Below, piece after piece: positions 15,113-22,958 of a DNA stretch of 64,000 bases. The translations under genes and the position numbers were made by a program. Position 1 is the stretch's first letter. Each line of letters begins with the position of its first letter. Under the pieces are notes generated by a model. That model was given only the letters and a program-made list of their open reading frames with translations. It was not told the origin of the DNA and did not search any database. Origin of the DNA: Thiosocius sp942490985 (GTDB taxonomy: Bacteria; Pseudomonadota; Gammaproteobacteria; Chromatiales; Chromatiaceae); contig CALNYW010000002.1 of NCBI GenBank assembly GCA_942490985.1, positions 248,001 to 312,000 on the forward strand. Direction: 5' to 3'.

Positions 15113-15223
15113 ACCATAGCCGTAGCTATGGTTTGAGTGACCAATCCGCCTGGAGCGGATTTGGACTGGCGAAGCCAGGCCCGCAGGGTGTTGCACAGGG
15201 ATGTGCAACGCAAGGACAAGTCC
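15113..15223 (+). other. Cluster of consecutive small hairpins in a gene-free stretch
   Basis: The 15081-15403 stretch has no convincing gene. It holds five near-perfect inverted repeats in a row: ACCATAGC/GCTATGGT (15113-15132), AATCCGC/GCGGATT (15143-15161), CTGGC/GCCAG (15166-15178), GTTGCACA/TGTGCAAC (15190-15209) and GGAC/GTCC (15214-15223). No promoter or terminator can be assigned. It may be a structured non-coding element or a dispersed repeat; function unknown. Confidence 0.45.
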
Positions 15224-15403
15224 AGGCGTGCATGGACAAGTGAGGGCCTGGATAGATCGAGGACCTGGGACAAAGCGCACCTTCAGCAATGCGCCCCGCA
15301 TCCGGCTTCCGCCGCATCCTCACCGAGACATCCGCGATGGTCCTCGATCGACTGGTGCAACAAGCTGTCTAGGCATTGGACGTAATAAAAGGCGTCGCAA
15401 ACT

Positions 15404-15592
15404 ATGAGCAATCGAATCACAAAAACAGAGCATGCCGGTGCGAAAAATGGCGGGGGCTATTGGGGTAAACGCCATGACGCGAAAACACTCAGCAAAAAGA
15501 TTCGTCGTGCACATTCGCGGCAGCTTGAAGAATCTGAAGCGGCCGAATTCCGCAGCAGTGATCAGGCCAAAGAAAAGGTCGTCAAGCGATGA
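15404..15592 (+). CDS. Small conserved basic protein, 62 aa
   Basis: Starts MSNRITKTEHAGAKNGGGYW and continues with a lysine- and arginine-rich helix. I recall proteins with this TKTEHAGAKNGGGYWG start as a conserved hypothetical family in proteobacteria, often followed by a gene like the one here. Its stop overlaps the next start (ATGA at 15589), so the two are coupled. Function unknown; RNA or ribosome binding would fit the composition but is a guess. Confidence 0.55.
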   Translation: MSNRITKTEHAGAKNGGGYWGKRHDAKTLSKKIRRAHSRQLEESEAAEFRSSDQAKEKVVKR

Positions 15593-15861
15593 GAAAACTC
15601 GTGAAGAATAAGCGTCGCAGTTGTGGCTTATGTAAACCGCATAAGCGCGGAGTCGAGAAACGCGGGAAAGCCAAGTTTCGTGGGCTAACGATCGAAACGG
15701 ATAAAGAGCCGGGTCTGAAATCATGGCGCATCCTGCGAGAACAGGGCATCGAAGCTCGCGTGACGAGGCGGTCAAGCCGTTCGCCTGCGGCTTACACGGA
15801 AGCTCAGCGTTCCATGCTGAACGCCGCTTCGCTCGGCGCTCTGCACAAATGGGCGCCACAC
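15589..15861 (+). pseudogene. Small conserved Cys/Lys-rich gene running through an attC remnant
   Basis: The frame begins MRKLVKNKRRSCGLCKPHKR, a small conserved family with a CxxC pair, coupled to the upstream gene. After about 58 residues it has no stop of its own: it runs in frame through the attC remnant at 15765-15850 and on into the cytochrome gene, giving a continuous open frame of 251 codons (15589-16344). A stop was probably lost by deletion inside the attC. The translated attC part (RRSSRSPAAYTEAQRSMLNA) has no protein meaning. Confidence 0.5.
15765..15850 (+). repeat. attC site 21 (internal deletion, inside an open frame)
   Basis: Keeps GAGGCGGTCAAGCCGTTCGC and GCTGAACGCCGCTTCGCTCG but lacks the middle third and the right core. 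It now lies in an open frame joining two genes. Confidence 0.6.
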
Positions 15862-16344
15862 ATGAAGAATAATCTGCTCCGAGTAAGTAAAGCTGCCGTA
15901 TTGTGCGTTTTGCCCGCGATCGGATATTCGGGCTCGGCAGTTGAGCGCTTGTCGCCAGGGCTTCGCGATTTACTTGGTAAGGAGATGCGTGCCCTGCAAG
16001 AAGGCATGAAAGCTATCGTGCCCGCCTATACGTCGGGCAATCTTGAGCAGGTCGCGCATATTGCGGAAAAAATGAAAAACAGTTTCATCTTGAAGCAGGA
16101 AATAACGCCCGAACAAAAGCATGAGCTCACGAGCGAGCTGCCCCAGTCTTTTTTGCATCTCGATCAACAGTTTCATGAATATGCTGGCATGCTTAAACAC
16201 GTTGCCCAAGAGAGGCGCACAGAACTTGTTGGCTTCTACTTTTACAAGCTCACAGAGTCATGTGTCGGCTGTCACACCCAATTTGCCCCTCACAAGTTCC
16301 CGGAGTTTGCGGGGGAAAAAAAAGAGCTTGGGCATCACCACTGA
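15862..16344 (+). CDS. Small exported c-type cytochrome
   Basis: From ATG 15862 a signal peptide is evident (MKNNLLRVSKAAVLCVLPAI, cleavage near GYSGSA). The mature part is helical and carries one haem-binding motif, CVGCHTQF, near the C-terminus (about residue 134). The helix-rich fold with a late CxxCH and the motif FHEYAGMLKHVAQERRTELV resemble cytochrome c' proteins, which are periplasmic haem proteins that bind gases or carry electrons. The start used here is inferred from the signal peptide; the frame is open much further upstream because of the attC deletion. Confidence 0.7.
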   Translation: MKNNLLRVSKAAVLCVLPAIGYSGSAVERLSPGLRDLLGKEMRALQEGMKAIVPAYTSGNLEQVAHIAEKMKNSFILKQEITPEQKHELTSELPQSFLHLDQQFHEYAGMLKHVAQERRTELVGFYFYKLTESCVGCHTQFAPHKFPEFAGEKKELGHHH

Positions 16345-16465
16345 ATATTGCTTTCGTAGCAATTTGCTCAAGTCGCTGGTTGCTTAGCGCCTAAGTAGGA
16401 CGCCCAGCTTCGCCGGCCGCCCATAAGCAATCACCCTAGCCGACAGGGCCTGCCGGAGTATCTAA

Positions 16466-17431
16466 ATGATGATGGACGTTGTATTTCTGCTTCTTGGTAT
16501 AGCCCTGCTTACCATTGGTGGTGAGGCATTGATCCGCGGCTCGCTGGCAGCAGCGAAGCGCCTGGGTGTATCGCCGTTGCTAAGCGGTCTCGTCATCGTG
16601 GGCTTCGGGACCTCTGCCCCAGAGTTGGTGGTATCGGTGAATGCTGCGATCGAAGGACGACCTGACATCGCGATTGGCAACGTCGTGGGTAGCAATGTCG
16701 GCAATATCTTGCTGATCCTCGGTGTGTGTGCACTGATTACGCCGTTAGCAGTCAAGCCACTGGCGTTGCGGCGCGACGCTGTCACGGTTGTTGCCGCAAG
16801 CATATTGTTCTTGGTTCTCGTTGGGGGAAGCGCGCTCGGGCGTGCGGATGCTGCCATATTCCTCGGTGCCCTGGCCGCTTACCTTGTATGGGCTTACTGG
16901 AGTGAGCGATACCACGCTGCACCTTCGGCGGAGCTACACGAAGCTGAGGCAGAAGAGCTTTCCACCGTTCCGAAGTCGGTGTTGTGGACGGTTCTCGCAG
17001 TGGTTATTGGTCTGCTGCTATTGATCGCTGGATCACAGATCCTTCTGGTGGGCGCCACTGGTATTGCAGTTCATTTTGGTGTCCCAGAGGCTGTCATTGG
17101 CTTGACACTGGTGGCCGTGGGCACCTCTCTTCCTGAACTTTCCATTTCGGTGATAGCAGCTATCCGGCGACACGCTGATGTGGCTGTTGGCAACGTGCTC
17201 GGCAGTAATATTTTCAACCTGCTTGGGGTTCTTGGGCTGTCAGCTCTGCTTCAGCCACTTCCTGTGCATCCGAGAATCCTCCATTTTGATCAATGGGTCA
17301 TGCTTGGAACATCGTTGCTGCTGCTGTTGTTCTTATACACGGGCCGGCGCCTGAGCCGCGCGGAGGGGGGGGTACTTTTGCTGGGCTACGGAATTTATGT
17401 GTGGTTGAGTTTTACGGTATTCGGGGGTTGA
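16466..17431 (+). CDS. Calcium/sodium antiporter (CaCA family)
   Basis: Encodes 321 residues of the YrbG type. Two inverted repeats each have the exchanger signature: GFGTSAPELVVSVNAAIEG and GNVVGSNVGNILLILG in the first, and AVGTSLPELSISVIAAIR and GNVLGSNIFNLLGVLG in the second. About ten membrane helices are apparent. It exports calcium in exchange for sodium or protons at the inner membrane. It is unusually large for an integron cassette, and no attC directly precedes it, so it may be part of a composite cassette or an older insertion. Confidence 0.85.
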   Translation: MMMDVVFLLLGIALLTIGGEALIRGSLAAAKRLGVSPLLSGLVIVGFGTSAPELVVSVNAAIEGRPDIAIGNVVGSNVGNILLILGVCALITPLAVKPLALRRDAVTVVAASILFLVLVGGSALGRADAAIFLGALAAYLVWAYWSERYHAAPSAELHEAEAEELSTVPKSVLWTVLAVVIGLLLLIAGSQILLVGATGIAVHFGVPEAVIGLTLVAVGTSLPELSISVIAAIRRHADVAVGNVLGSNIFNLLGVLGLSALLQPLPVHPRILHFDQWVMLGTSLLLLLFLYTGRRLSRAEGGVLLLGYGIYVWLSFTVFGG

Positions 17432-17515
17432 AATGAAATGGCTGACGAAGGCACTTCACCGGACGAAAATCGCGCTGCGCGTCGTTGCCTGCGGTGAACC
17501 TGGTGATGATAAACC

Positions 17516-17968
17516 ATGAGCATAGAAGACATCACGAACTACAAAGCAGTTTCGGATAATTTGACGTCTTCCGGGCAGCCAGGAGAAATGCAGTTCAAAG
17601 AGATCGCTGAAGCCGGTTTCGATGTTGTGATCAACCTGGCGATGCCCAACTCTGACAACGCGATTCCTGAAGAAGGCTATATCGTATCGGCCAGAAAGAT
17701 GATGTACGCCCACCTTGCCGTACCATTCGATGCGCCAACGGCTGAGCACTTGCGGTTGTTTTTTGCGCTGTTGAAGGCGTTTGAGGGGAAAAAGTGTTGG
17801 GTACACTGCGTTGTGAATTACAGGGTGTCAGCTTTCTTGTACCAGTACTTCAGGTTGGTCCGTAACGTGTCTTCTGCAGAAGCAAAGGCGGTCATCATTG
17901 CCGGTTGGAAACCAGATCAAGTGTGGCGAGAGTTTATGGCTCTGGAAGGAAAAGATGTTGGCTTGTAA
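17516..17968 (+). CDS. Tyrosine-phosphatase-like protein (BLH/DSP-like)
   Basis: Encodes 150 residues. The start SIEDITNYKAVSDNLTSSGQ followed by EIAEAGFDVVINLAMPN matches the protein tyrosine phosphatase-like family related to beta-lactamase-hydrolase-like proteins. The phosphatase loop is VHCVVNYRVSAF: Cys and Arg are separated by four residues, as in this family, not the canonical five. Probably a cytosolic phosphatase with unknown substrate. The stop lies in the left part of a decayed attC. An unrelated stretch (17432-17515) separates it from the antiporter. Confidence 0.7.
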   Translation: MSIEDITNYKAVSDNLTSSGQPGEMQFKEIAEAGFDVVINLAMPNSDNAIPEEGYIVSARKMMYAHLAVPFDAPTAEHLRLFFALLKAFEGKKCWVHCVVNYRVSAFLYQYFRLVRNVSSAEAKAVIIAGWKPDQVWREFMALEGKDVGL

Positions 17969-18092
17969 CAAGCAGATCGTTGCTATGCGTCTCACTCGAA
18001 CGTCTGACGCTGAGCGGCCTTGGGCAAATGGCTTCGCCATTGCTGCGCAAGCCGGCGCGCCGTGCCGGCCGCCGATTACCTGGCCGGTAGCC
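17963..18092 (+). repeat. attC site 22 (decayed)
   Basis: Left end TTGTAACAAGCAGATCGTTG, central hairpin ATGGCTTCGCCAT and right end ACCTGGCCGGTAGCC; the core is GGTAGCC in place of GTTAGCC. Confidence 0.55.
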
Positions 18093-18108
18093 GGTGAGAT
18101 TCCCTGAG

Positions 18109-18588
18109 ATGAAATTCGTCTTTACGCTCTTCCTTTTGGTTGCTTTGTCTTTGGCCCCGATACAGGTTGGGGCGGAGTCGCAAAAGCAGATTGTCGGTGC
18201 GACTGCGGTGGTCTTTGTAACAGACGCAAATCTGCGTTTTGAGGCTCGAGTGGATACGGGCGCGAAAACTTCCAGCATTCACGCCGAAAATATCGAAGTG
18301 GATTCAGCTGGCGATCCGCAGGGTAAGCGCATATCTTTTCTCCTGGTGGACACGGATGGGCTGCCTCGGAAGGTCGTAACTCGCGTGATCTCGGTCACAA
18401 CGGTAAGAACTTCAGAAAAGTCTGAACGCCGATACGTGGTCCCTCTGCTAATAAAATTTAATGGCAGCGAACGCATTATCCCCGTAACGCTGAATGACCG
18501 TAGAAGCATGAATTATCGACTTCTACTCGGGAGAAACTGGCTGCATGGCCACTACATTGTTGATGTCGAAAAAAGCGCCGAAGATTAA
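18109..18588 (+). CDS. Exported retropepsin-like protein (Zn-protease/RimK-associated family)
   Basis: Encodes 159 residues. An N-terminal signal peptide (MKFVFTLFLLVALSLAPIQV) precedes a retropepsin-like domain. The core motif FEARVDTGAKTSSIHA has the Asp-Thr-Gly of aspartic proteases, and the domain ends with the typical LLLGRNWLHGHYIVDVEKS. The family (PF05618) is annotated as putative ATP-dependent zinc protease but looks like a single retropepsin domain. Periplasmic location is inferred from the signal peptide. Confidence 0.7.
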   Translation: MKFVFTLFLLVALSLAPIQVGAESQKQIVGATAVVFVTDANLRFEARVDTGAKTSSIHAENIEVDSAGDPQGKRISFLLVDTDGLPRKVVTRVISVTTVRTSEKSERRYVVPLLIKFNGSERIIPVTLNDRRSMNYRLLLGRNWLHGHYIVDVEKSAED

Positions 18589-18747
18589 TTGTTGCGCACG
18601 CTCTGCCCGAGGCTTGACGATGGTACTGGTATGCAAACCGAAGCGACACGTGGCAATCGGCTGATCATAGAGCGGAAGATAGTGAAGGCTGATCTGGTTC
18701 GCATTGGCCTGCAGGCTGGCTGAACGCCCCTGACCGCGGCGTTAGCA
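18585..18747 (+). repeat. attC site 23 (heavily decayed)
   Basis: Only the right end is convincing (CTGACCGCGGCGTTAGCA, core GTTAGCA at 18741-18747); a left end may be ATTAATTGTTGCGC at the end of the retropepsin gene. Confidence 0.35.
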
Positions 18748-18765
18748 AAACCGAGGATTATTTCG

Positions 18766-19233
18766 ATGGATTTCTCAGTCCCTGCTGTTCTTAAGTCTAT
18801 TGCTGCAGCAGGTGCGGCCGTCAAAGCGCTCGGGACCTGGTGGAGAAGAGCCGACGGTAACTCGCGGGCGTTGGTTGGAGAGCTCAAAGACAATCTGATC
18901 TACCTGGATCTCGTCGCAAAAGACGGCGTGGATCTTTCGGAGATCATCGACAAGCTTTCGGTTTCAGAATACAAGCGATTGAGCAAAGACGGCTTCAACT
19001 TCAATGCGCTGAAAAGAGCGAAAATCAGGCAGTACTCGTCTCTTGAGAACACCGACTTGGCATCGTGGCCGGGGAAGGAGACGGGTGATCTCGTAGAGTC
19101 TATCTATGAAAAGACCAATAACCTTAAAATCCGTTATCCGCACGTCAAAGACAACGCCAAGTATCGTTGGCCAGCGCGAGTACACAATATTCGGAAGCGA
19201 ATTTGGTTGTTGCTGAAGCATGTCAACAGCTAA
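18766..19233 (+). CDS. Hypothetical cassette protein, 155 aa
   Basis: Starts MDFSVPAVLKSIAAAGAAVK and is otherwise hydrophilic and rich in lysine and leucine, with NLIYLDLVAKDGVDLSEIID in the middle and IRKRIWLLLKHVNS at the end. The first 25 residues could be an amphipathic or weak membrane helix. No family recognised. The stop lies in the left end of attC 24. Confidence 0.55.
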   Translation: MDFSVPAVLKSIAAAGAAVKALGTWWRRADGNSRALVGELKDNLIYLDLVAKDGVDLSEIIDKLSVSEYKRLSKDGFNFNALKRAKIRQYSSLENTDLASWPGKETGDLVESIYEKTNNLKIRYPHVKDNAKYRWPARVHNIRKRIWLLLKHVNS

Positions 19234-19333
19234 TGGCACGCGCACGCGGGCGCCCGGCACCTTTTTTGCGTGGCTTCGCTGTGACTAATCAATCAACGCT
19301 GATAACAGGGCGCCGCTGAACGTGGTGTTATCG
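19228..19333 (+). repeat. attC site 24
   Basis: From AGCTAATG to core GTTATCG, with right arm CGCCGCTGAACGTGGT and central GCGTGGCTTCGCTGTG. Diverged from the proximal sites. Confidence 0.55.
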
Positions 19334-19340
19334 GTAAGAA

Positions 19341-19687
19341 ATGGCTTTTAGCGAACTTGAAAAGAAAAAGATCGAGAAGGAGGTTCGCGCGGTTGTCGAT
19401 AAGCGCCGGCCGCCTCCGCATATTCGCCCTGAACTGGATCTGGATTGTCGAGTAAAAGGGCAGAGCGTGGAAATTTTCGAAGTCCGTCCGCGCTGGCGCC
19501 ATCCCGGCGAAAAAATGGAACACGCGGTGGCTAAGCCACCTACGTCAAAACGCAGCGGACTTGGAAGGTGTATTGGCAGCGCGCTGATTTGAAGTGGCAC
19601 GGGTATGAGCCAACCCCGCAGGCCGAAAAACTGGATGAATTCTTGGCTATCATGGATCGAGATGTATATGGGTGTTTTTTTGGTTGA
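19341..19687 (+). pseudogene. DUF3024 family gene with one frameshift
   Basis: The frame from ATG 19341 reads MAFSELEKKKIEKEVRAVVD, then PPHIRPELDLDCRVKGQSVE and EVRPRWRHPGEK, as in DUF3024 proteins. It is lost near 19531. Inserting one base there restores YVKTQRTWKVYWQRADLKWH and DEFLAIMDRDVYGCFFG to the stop at 19685-19687, a normal DUF3024 end (about 115 residues). The family function is unknown. Confidence 0.65.
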
Positions 19688-19696
19688 GGGCAGTCA

Positions 19697-19819
19697 AGCC
19701 CCTGTCAAATCGCGCAAGCCGCTCGCGACGCCTAGCCCGCCGCGCCTTGCGGGGTCGCTATTCGGTTTATCAACGAAAAAGCCGCTAGGTAGTCGGCGCC
19801 GCCAAGTGGGGCGTTAGCT
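19697..19819 (+). repeat. attC site 25
   Basis: Diverged site starting near GCCCCTGTCAA with core GTTAGCT at the right; arms CGCAAGCCGCTCGCGACGCC and GGCGCCGCCAAGTGGGGC. Confidence 0.5.
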
Positions 19820-19824
19820 GCGGA

Positions 19825-20364
19825 ATGAGCGCCGATGTCCGAGTGGCGGACCGTGGAGACCGCGATGATATTCGCGACATCTACTTACAGGCTTTTCCGG
19901 AGGGAGAAGGCGAATCGATCGCGGTGTTGGCCGGTAATTTGCTCGGCGAAAAATCGGATCCGCCGACGTTCAGCCTGGTAGCCGAAATGGACGGGGGAGT
20001 CGTCGGCCACGTTGCTTTCAGCCCGCTACACGTGCGCTTTGATAACCGGTTGCTCGGCTACATCCTGGCGCCAATTGCCGTGAAACCTCGGCATCATAAG
20101 ATAGGCATTGGCTCGCAGCTTGTGAAAAGTGGCATGGCGAGAGTCGCGGCACTGGGCGCCAGTATGCTGTTTGTCTATGGCGACCCGAACTACTACGGTC
20201 GATTTGGATTCGGCGGACAAGCGGCGATGAATTTTGAGCCGCCCTATACGCTGGAGTATCCGTTTGGGTGGTTGGGAATAATCCTGCAAGATTCGATCGG
20301 TGAAAATACACGACCGGTTCGACTGTCGTGCGTGGCATCGCTGCGCGATCCAACGTTGTGGTGA
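19825..20364 (+). CDS. GNAT-family N-acetyltransferase
   Basis: Encodes 179 residues. VADRGDRDDIRDIYLQAFPE is the N-terminal GNAT helix, IAVKPRHHKIGIGSQLVKSG the acetyl-CoA pyrophosphate loop (Q/RxxGxG/A variant), and LFVYGDPNYYGRFGFGG the beta-5 region typical of YhbS-like enzymes. It would acetylate an unknown amine, peptide or small molecule. The start is six bases after the attC core. Confidence 0.8.
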   Translation: MSADVRVADRGDRDDIRDIYLQAFPEGEGESIAVLAGNLLGEKSDPPTFSLVAEMDGGVVGHVAFSPLHVRFDNRLLGYILAPIAVKPRHHKIGIGSQLVKSGMARVAALGASMLFVYGDPNYYGRFGFGGQAAMNFEPPYTLEYPFGWLGIILQDSIGENTRPVRLSCVASLRDPTLW

Positions 20365-20487
20365 TGATGCGGCGGGCAGACCGCTCAAGCGAGTTTTTGC
20401 TGCCTGCCTGGAACACCAGCTCTCGGCGGCTTTTGTGGACGGTTGAGAAGCGAGTCGATCGGCTTGCCGTCAGGTACAGAACCTGTC

Positions 20488-20961
20488 ATGGCGTGTGAGA
20501 TTCGAGCCTATGCACCGGCGGACCTGGCGGTATTGAGGTCGATTTACGCCGAGTCGATTCGATATCTCGGTGAAAGTGCCTATTCAGAAGAGCAGGTCGC
20601 AGCCTGGTCGAGTTTGTCTGAGGATGCCGAGCCGTTCACAAAATGGATCGAGGACGTTTCGACGTTCGTCGCGGTTGGTGATGACGGGGCTTGCATCGGC
20701 TTCGGCGGTTTAGAGCCAGGCGGGAGGATATCGTCGCTGTTTGTGGCGCCCGCTCACATGCGGACCGGTGTCGGGTCGATGTTAGTCCAGCGCCTGATGG
20801 CGGAAGCCAAGTCGGTGGGTGTCGTCGGTGTAACAACGCAAGCGTCTGAATTTTCGAAGCCGCTGTTCGAGAAATTCGGTTTTTCCGTCGTAGAGCTGGA
20901 ACATACCGAATTCAAGGGAATCGCGTTCGATCGCTACGTCATGCGAGCCAGCTTCGAATAG
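20488..20961 (+). CDS. GNAT-family N-acetyltransferase
   Basis: Encodes 157 residues from ATG 20488, chosen because IRAYAPADLAVLRSIYAESI is the family's normal N-terminus; an earlier start (20443) adds 15 unlike residues. The acetyl-CoA loop is LFVAPAHMRTGVGSMLVQRL. It ends FEKFGFSVVELEHTEFKGIA, like the PA4866/ElaA-like small acetyltransferases. Only 123 bases separate it from the previous acetyltransferase and no attC lies between them, so both share one cassette or the site was lost. Confidence 0.8.
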   Translation: MACEIRAYAPADLAVLRSIYAESIRYLGESAYSEEQVAAWSSLSEDAEPFTKWIEDVSTFVAVGDDGACIGFGGLEPGGRISSLFVAPAHMRTGVGSMLVQRLMAEAKSVGVVGVTTQASEFSKPLFEKFGFSVVELEHTEFKGIAFDRYVMRASFE

Positions 20962-21027
20962 GCTGGTTCGAACCGTCGGTCGCCCTGCGAACTGTACGGG
21001 CATGCGTCAGGCTGCGCGCACGCTACA

Positions 21028-21450
21028 ATGGCGACTTTGCGAACTCAGGGTAAGGCAGTGGATGGGCAGATCGGTTTTTACGAGGCAAAGCTGCAGTTTG
21101 AAACGGATTCGTGGGATCTCTTTGAGGCGCTGCAAGGTGCCGGGAACGTCGTTGTTATCGATGCGCGAGGTGTCGAGGCATACGAGAGGGAACATATTCC
21201 CGACGCACTGAATGTTCCGCATCGCAAGATGTCACCAGAAACAACGGCGCACCTCGACAAATCGGCAACCTATGTCATTTACTGCGACGGGATAGGGTGT
21301 AACGCCTCTACCAAAGGCGCATTGAAAATGGCGAAGCTCGGCTTCTCGGTCAAAGAGTTGATCGGCGGCCTCGACTGGTGGAAGCGCGATGGCTATGCGA
21401 CTGAGGGAACGGAAGGCCAGGCGGGGAGGGCTGTTGTTTGTGGCTGTTAA
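21028..21450 (+). CDS. Rhodanese-domain sulfurtransferase
   Basis: Encodes 140 residues with a single rhodanese domain: NVVVIDARGVEAYEREHIPD, then the active-site loop YCDGIGCNASTKGALKMAKL and LIGGLDWWKRDGY. The first cysteine of CDGIGC is probably catalytic and would carry persulfide sulfur. In a sulfur oxidiser it could feed or buffer sulfane sulfur, but as the last cassette of the array it may be unrelated to the core pathway. Its stop is inside attC 26. Confidence 0.8.
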   Translation: MATLRTQGKAVDGQIGFYEAKLQFETDSWDLFEALQGAGNVVVIDARGVEAYEREHIPDALNVPHRKMSPETTAHLDKSATYVIYCDGIGCNASTKGALKMAKLGFSVKELIGGLDWWKRDGYATEGTEGQAGRAVVCGC

Positions 21451-21522
21451 CGCGAAGTCGTTCGTGGCCGGGGGAACATGGGTGAGCGATGTTTCCAACG
21501 TTCCACTAGGTTGGCGTTAGAT
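21446..21522 (+). repeat. attC site 26, distal end of the array
   Basis: About 77 bases from GCTGTTAAC to core GTTAGAT. No attC is seen after it up to 64 kb. Confidence 0.65.
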
Positions 21523-21527
21523 CCGCG

Positions 21528-21947
21528 GTGTTACAGGTTCTTTTGCGATTATCGGTTTGGCTCCTTGTGTTCGGTGTTGGCTACCTGATATTCGGTCCAG
21601 AACTGTTCGATTCATCGCGCAGCGCCGATCCGTTTGCGACTGACCGCAGCGTCTTTTTGCCGCCGGCCAAGACGCAGCGTGAGATCGAATTCGAGAGACT
21701 CATGCAGCAAAGAGACCTGGATCCCGAAGAACGAGCGGCCTATGCGGCGCTGGTTCAGCAGCGCCAAGCGGGATTCTGGCGTGGCGACGGCGTTTCGGTG
21801 AAAGAGGCGCTCGCCGGTGTGCCGAAGCAGCGTAAACAGTATCTGAGTGACCTGCTTATCGCTCGCGGGTTGTCGGGCACTGAGTTGGCCGTTTTCCTTG
21901 CCGTGGTCGAGCGCGATCATGCCGCGCTGCTGGCCGACCGCCAGTGA
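21528..21947 (+). CDS. Membrane-anchored hypothetical protein, 139 aa
   Basis: From GTG 21528 the protein has one N-terminal helix (LSVWLLVFGVGYLIFGPELF), followed by a soluble alpha-helical part rich in R, E and Q. No family recognised. It lies only six bases after the last attC, so it could be the gene next to the array or a cassette that lost its attC. A single-pass anchor with a cytosolic or periplasmic helical domain is inferred. Confidence 0.5.
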   Translation: MLQVLLRLSVWLLVFGVGYLIFGPELFDSSRSADPFATDRSVFLPPAKTQREIEFERLMQQRDLDPEERAAYAALVQQRQAGFWRGDGVSVKEALAGVPKQRKQYLSDLLIARGLSGTELAVFLAVVERDHAALLADRQ

Positions 21948-22157
21948 GCGGGGCCTTGTGCCAGATAGTTTGGTGATCGCGTCGCTGACCTGTGCCAACT
22001 CAACTCGACGCGTTTCCGGCCGATGGTTGTAGCTGGTCGGGAATGCCTCTGGTGTTGGCGAGGTTGACCACGCGTGGTTCAACGGCGCGGGGCATCGCCG
22101 CTGGGCCTGCACGATGAATAATGGTTGGTCCCAAATCTCGGACTGAAGCGGTTTTTG

Positions 22158-22949
22158 ATGGCAGGTCTTATGCAGCAGTTTCCCGCGCGTTTGGTCCAGG
22201 ATGTTTTGCTTCGCGGTTTCGCCTGGGCCATGGTCGGTGCCATCTTCGGCACCTTGTTCGTTGTGCTGGTTGAAATCTTTCATATCTACTTTTCCGCGAG
22301 CGTCGGCCTGCTGGTCGCGACGGTTGCGGCGGCCGCACTGACATCGCTGTTCTACGGCAGTATGCGTCTGACCATCATGGTCGCGAATTTTACGTTCGTG
22401 GCCACCCTGGCTTATACCTTGCTCGGTGCACCGCATTTAGGCTTGGAACCATTGGTGCTGGTCGGTGCCGGCGTAGGTATCGCGGTGGGGACGGCTTACG
22501 GCATGCACGACAGTCGGTCACGCGTTAATTGCGCGGATGCGAAAATCGTTGCGGGCGCCTTCGCTGGGGTGTTTGGTGGTGTGCTGGCACTACTTGCCGG
22601 ACAGCTGTTCGAAAACGCTAGCTATACATGGCTGGCGATGGCGATTGCCCCTGTTGCAGTGTTGGTCTATGTCAATTCAGCCGGCTGGTTCATCACGCGT
22701 TGTCACCGATTGCTTCCCGCGGCAGGCGATGGCGCGGTGGTTGGGCTCGGTGTCGGTACGGTCACGAGCTTGGTCTTTCTGATCATGGCGGCCATGCTGG
22801 ACCCAAAACTGCTCGGCACGGATTCGATTGCTGCGTATGTCGAACGGGTGGAAGGGGCCTGGATGGCGACAGTTGCCGCGTGCGCCTTGGCGTGCTTTCC
22901 AATCGGGGCGCTGCGTTCGGTGTTCAAGGTACCTTGGTACGATCACTAG
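22158..22949 (+). CDS. Polytopic membrane protein of unknown function
   Basis: Encodes 263 residues with about eight hydrophobic helices (for example AMVGAIFGTLFVVLVEIFHI and VAGAFAGVFGGVLALLAGQL). ATG 22158 is used; TTG 22125 in the same frame is less likely. No transporter signature was recognised. It is followed after nine bases by an exported protein, so the two are probably co-transcribed. 21948-22157 holds no clear gene. Confidence 0.55.
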   Translation: MAGLMQQFPARLVQDVLLRGFAWAMVGAIFGTLFVVLVEIFHIYFSASVGLLVATVAAAALTSLFYGSMRLTIMVANFTFVATLAYTLLGAPHLGLEPLVLVGAGVGIAVGTAYGMHDSRSRVNCADAKIVAGAFAGVFGGVLALLAGQLFENASYTWLAMAIAPVAVLVYVNSAGWFITRCHRLLPAAGDGAVVGLGVGTVTSLVFLIMAAMLDPKLLGTDSIAAYVERVEGAWMATVAACALACFPIGALRSVFKVPWYDH

Positions 22950-22958
22950 GGAGTCGCT

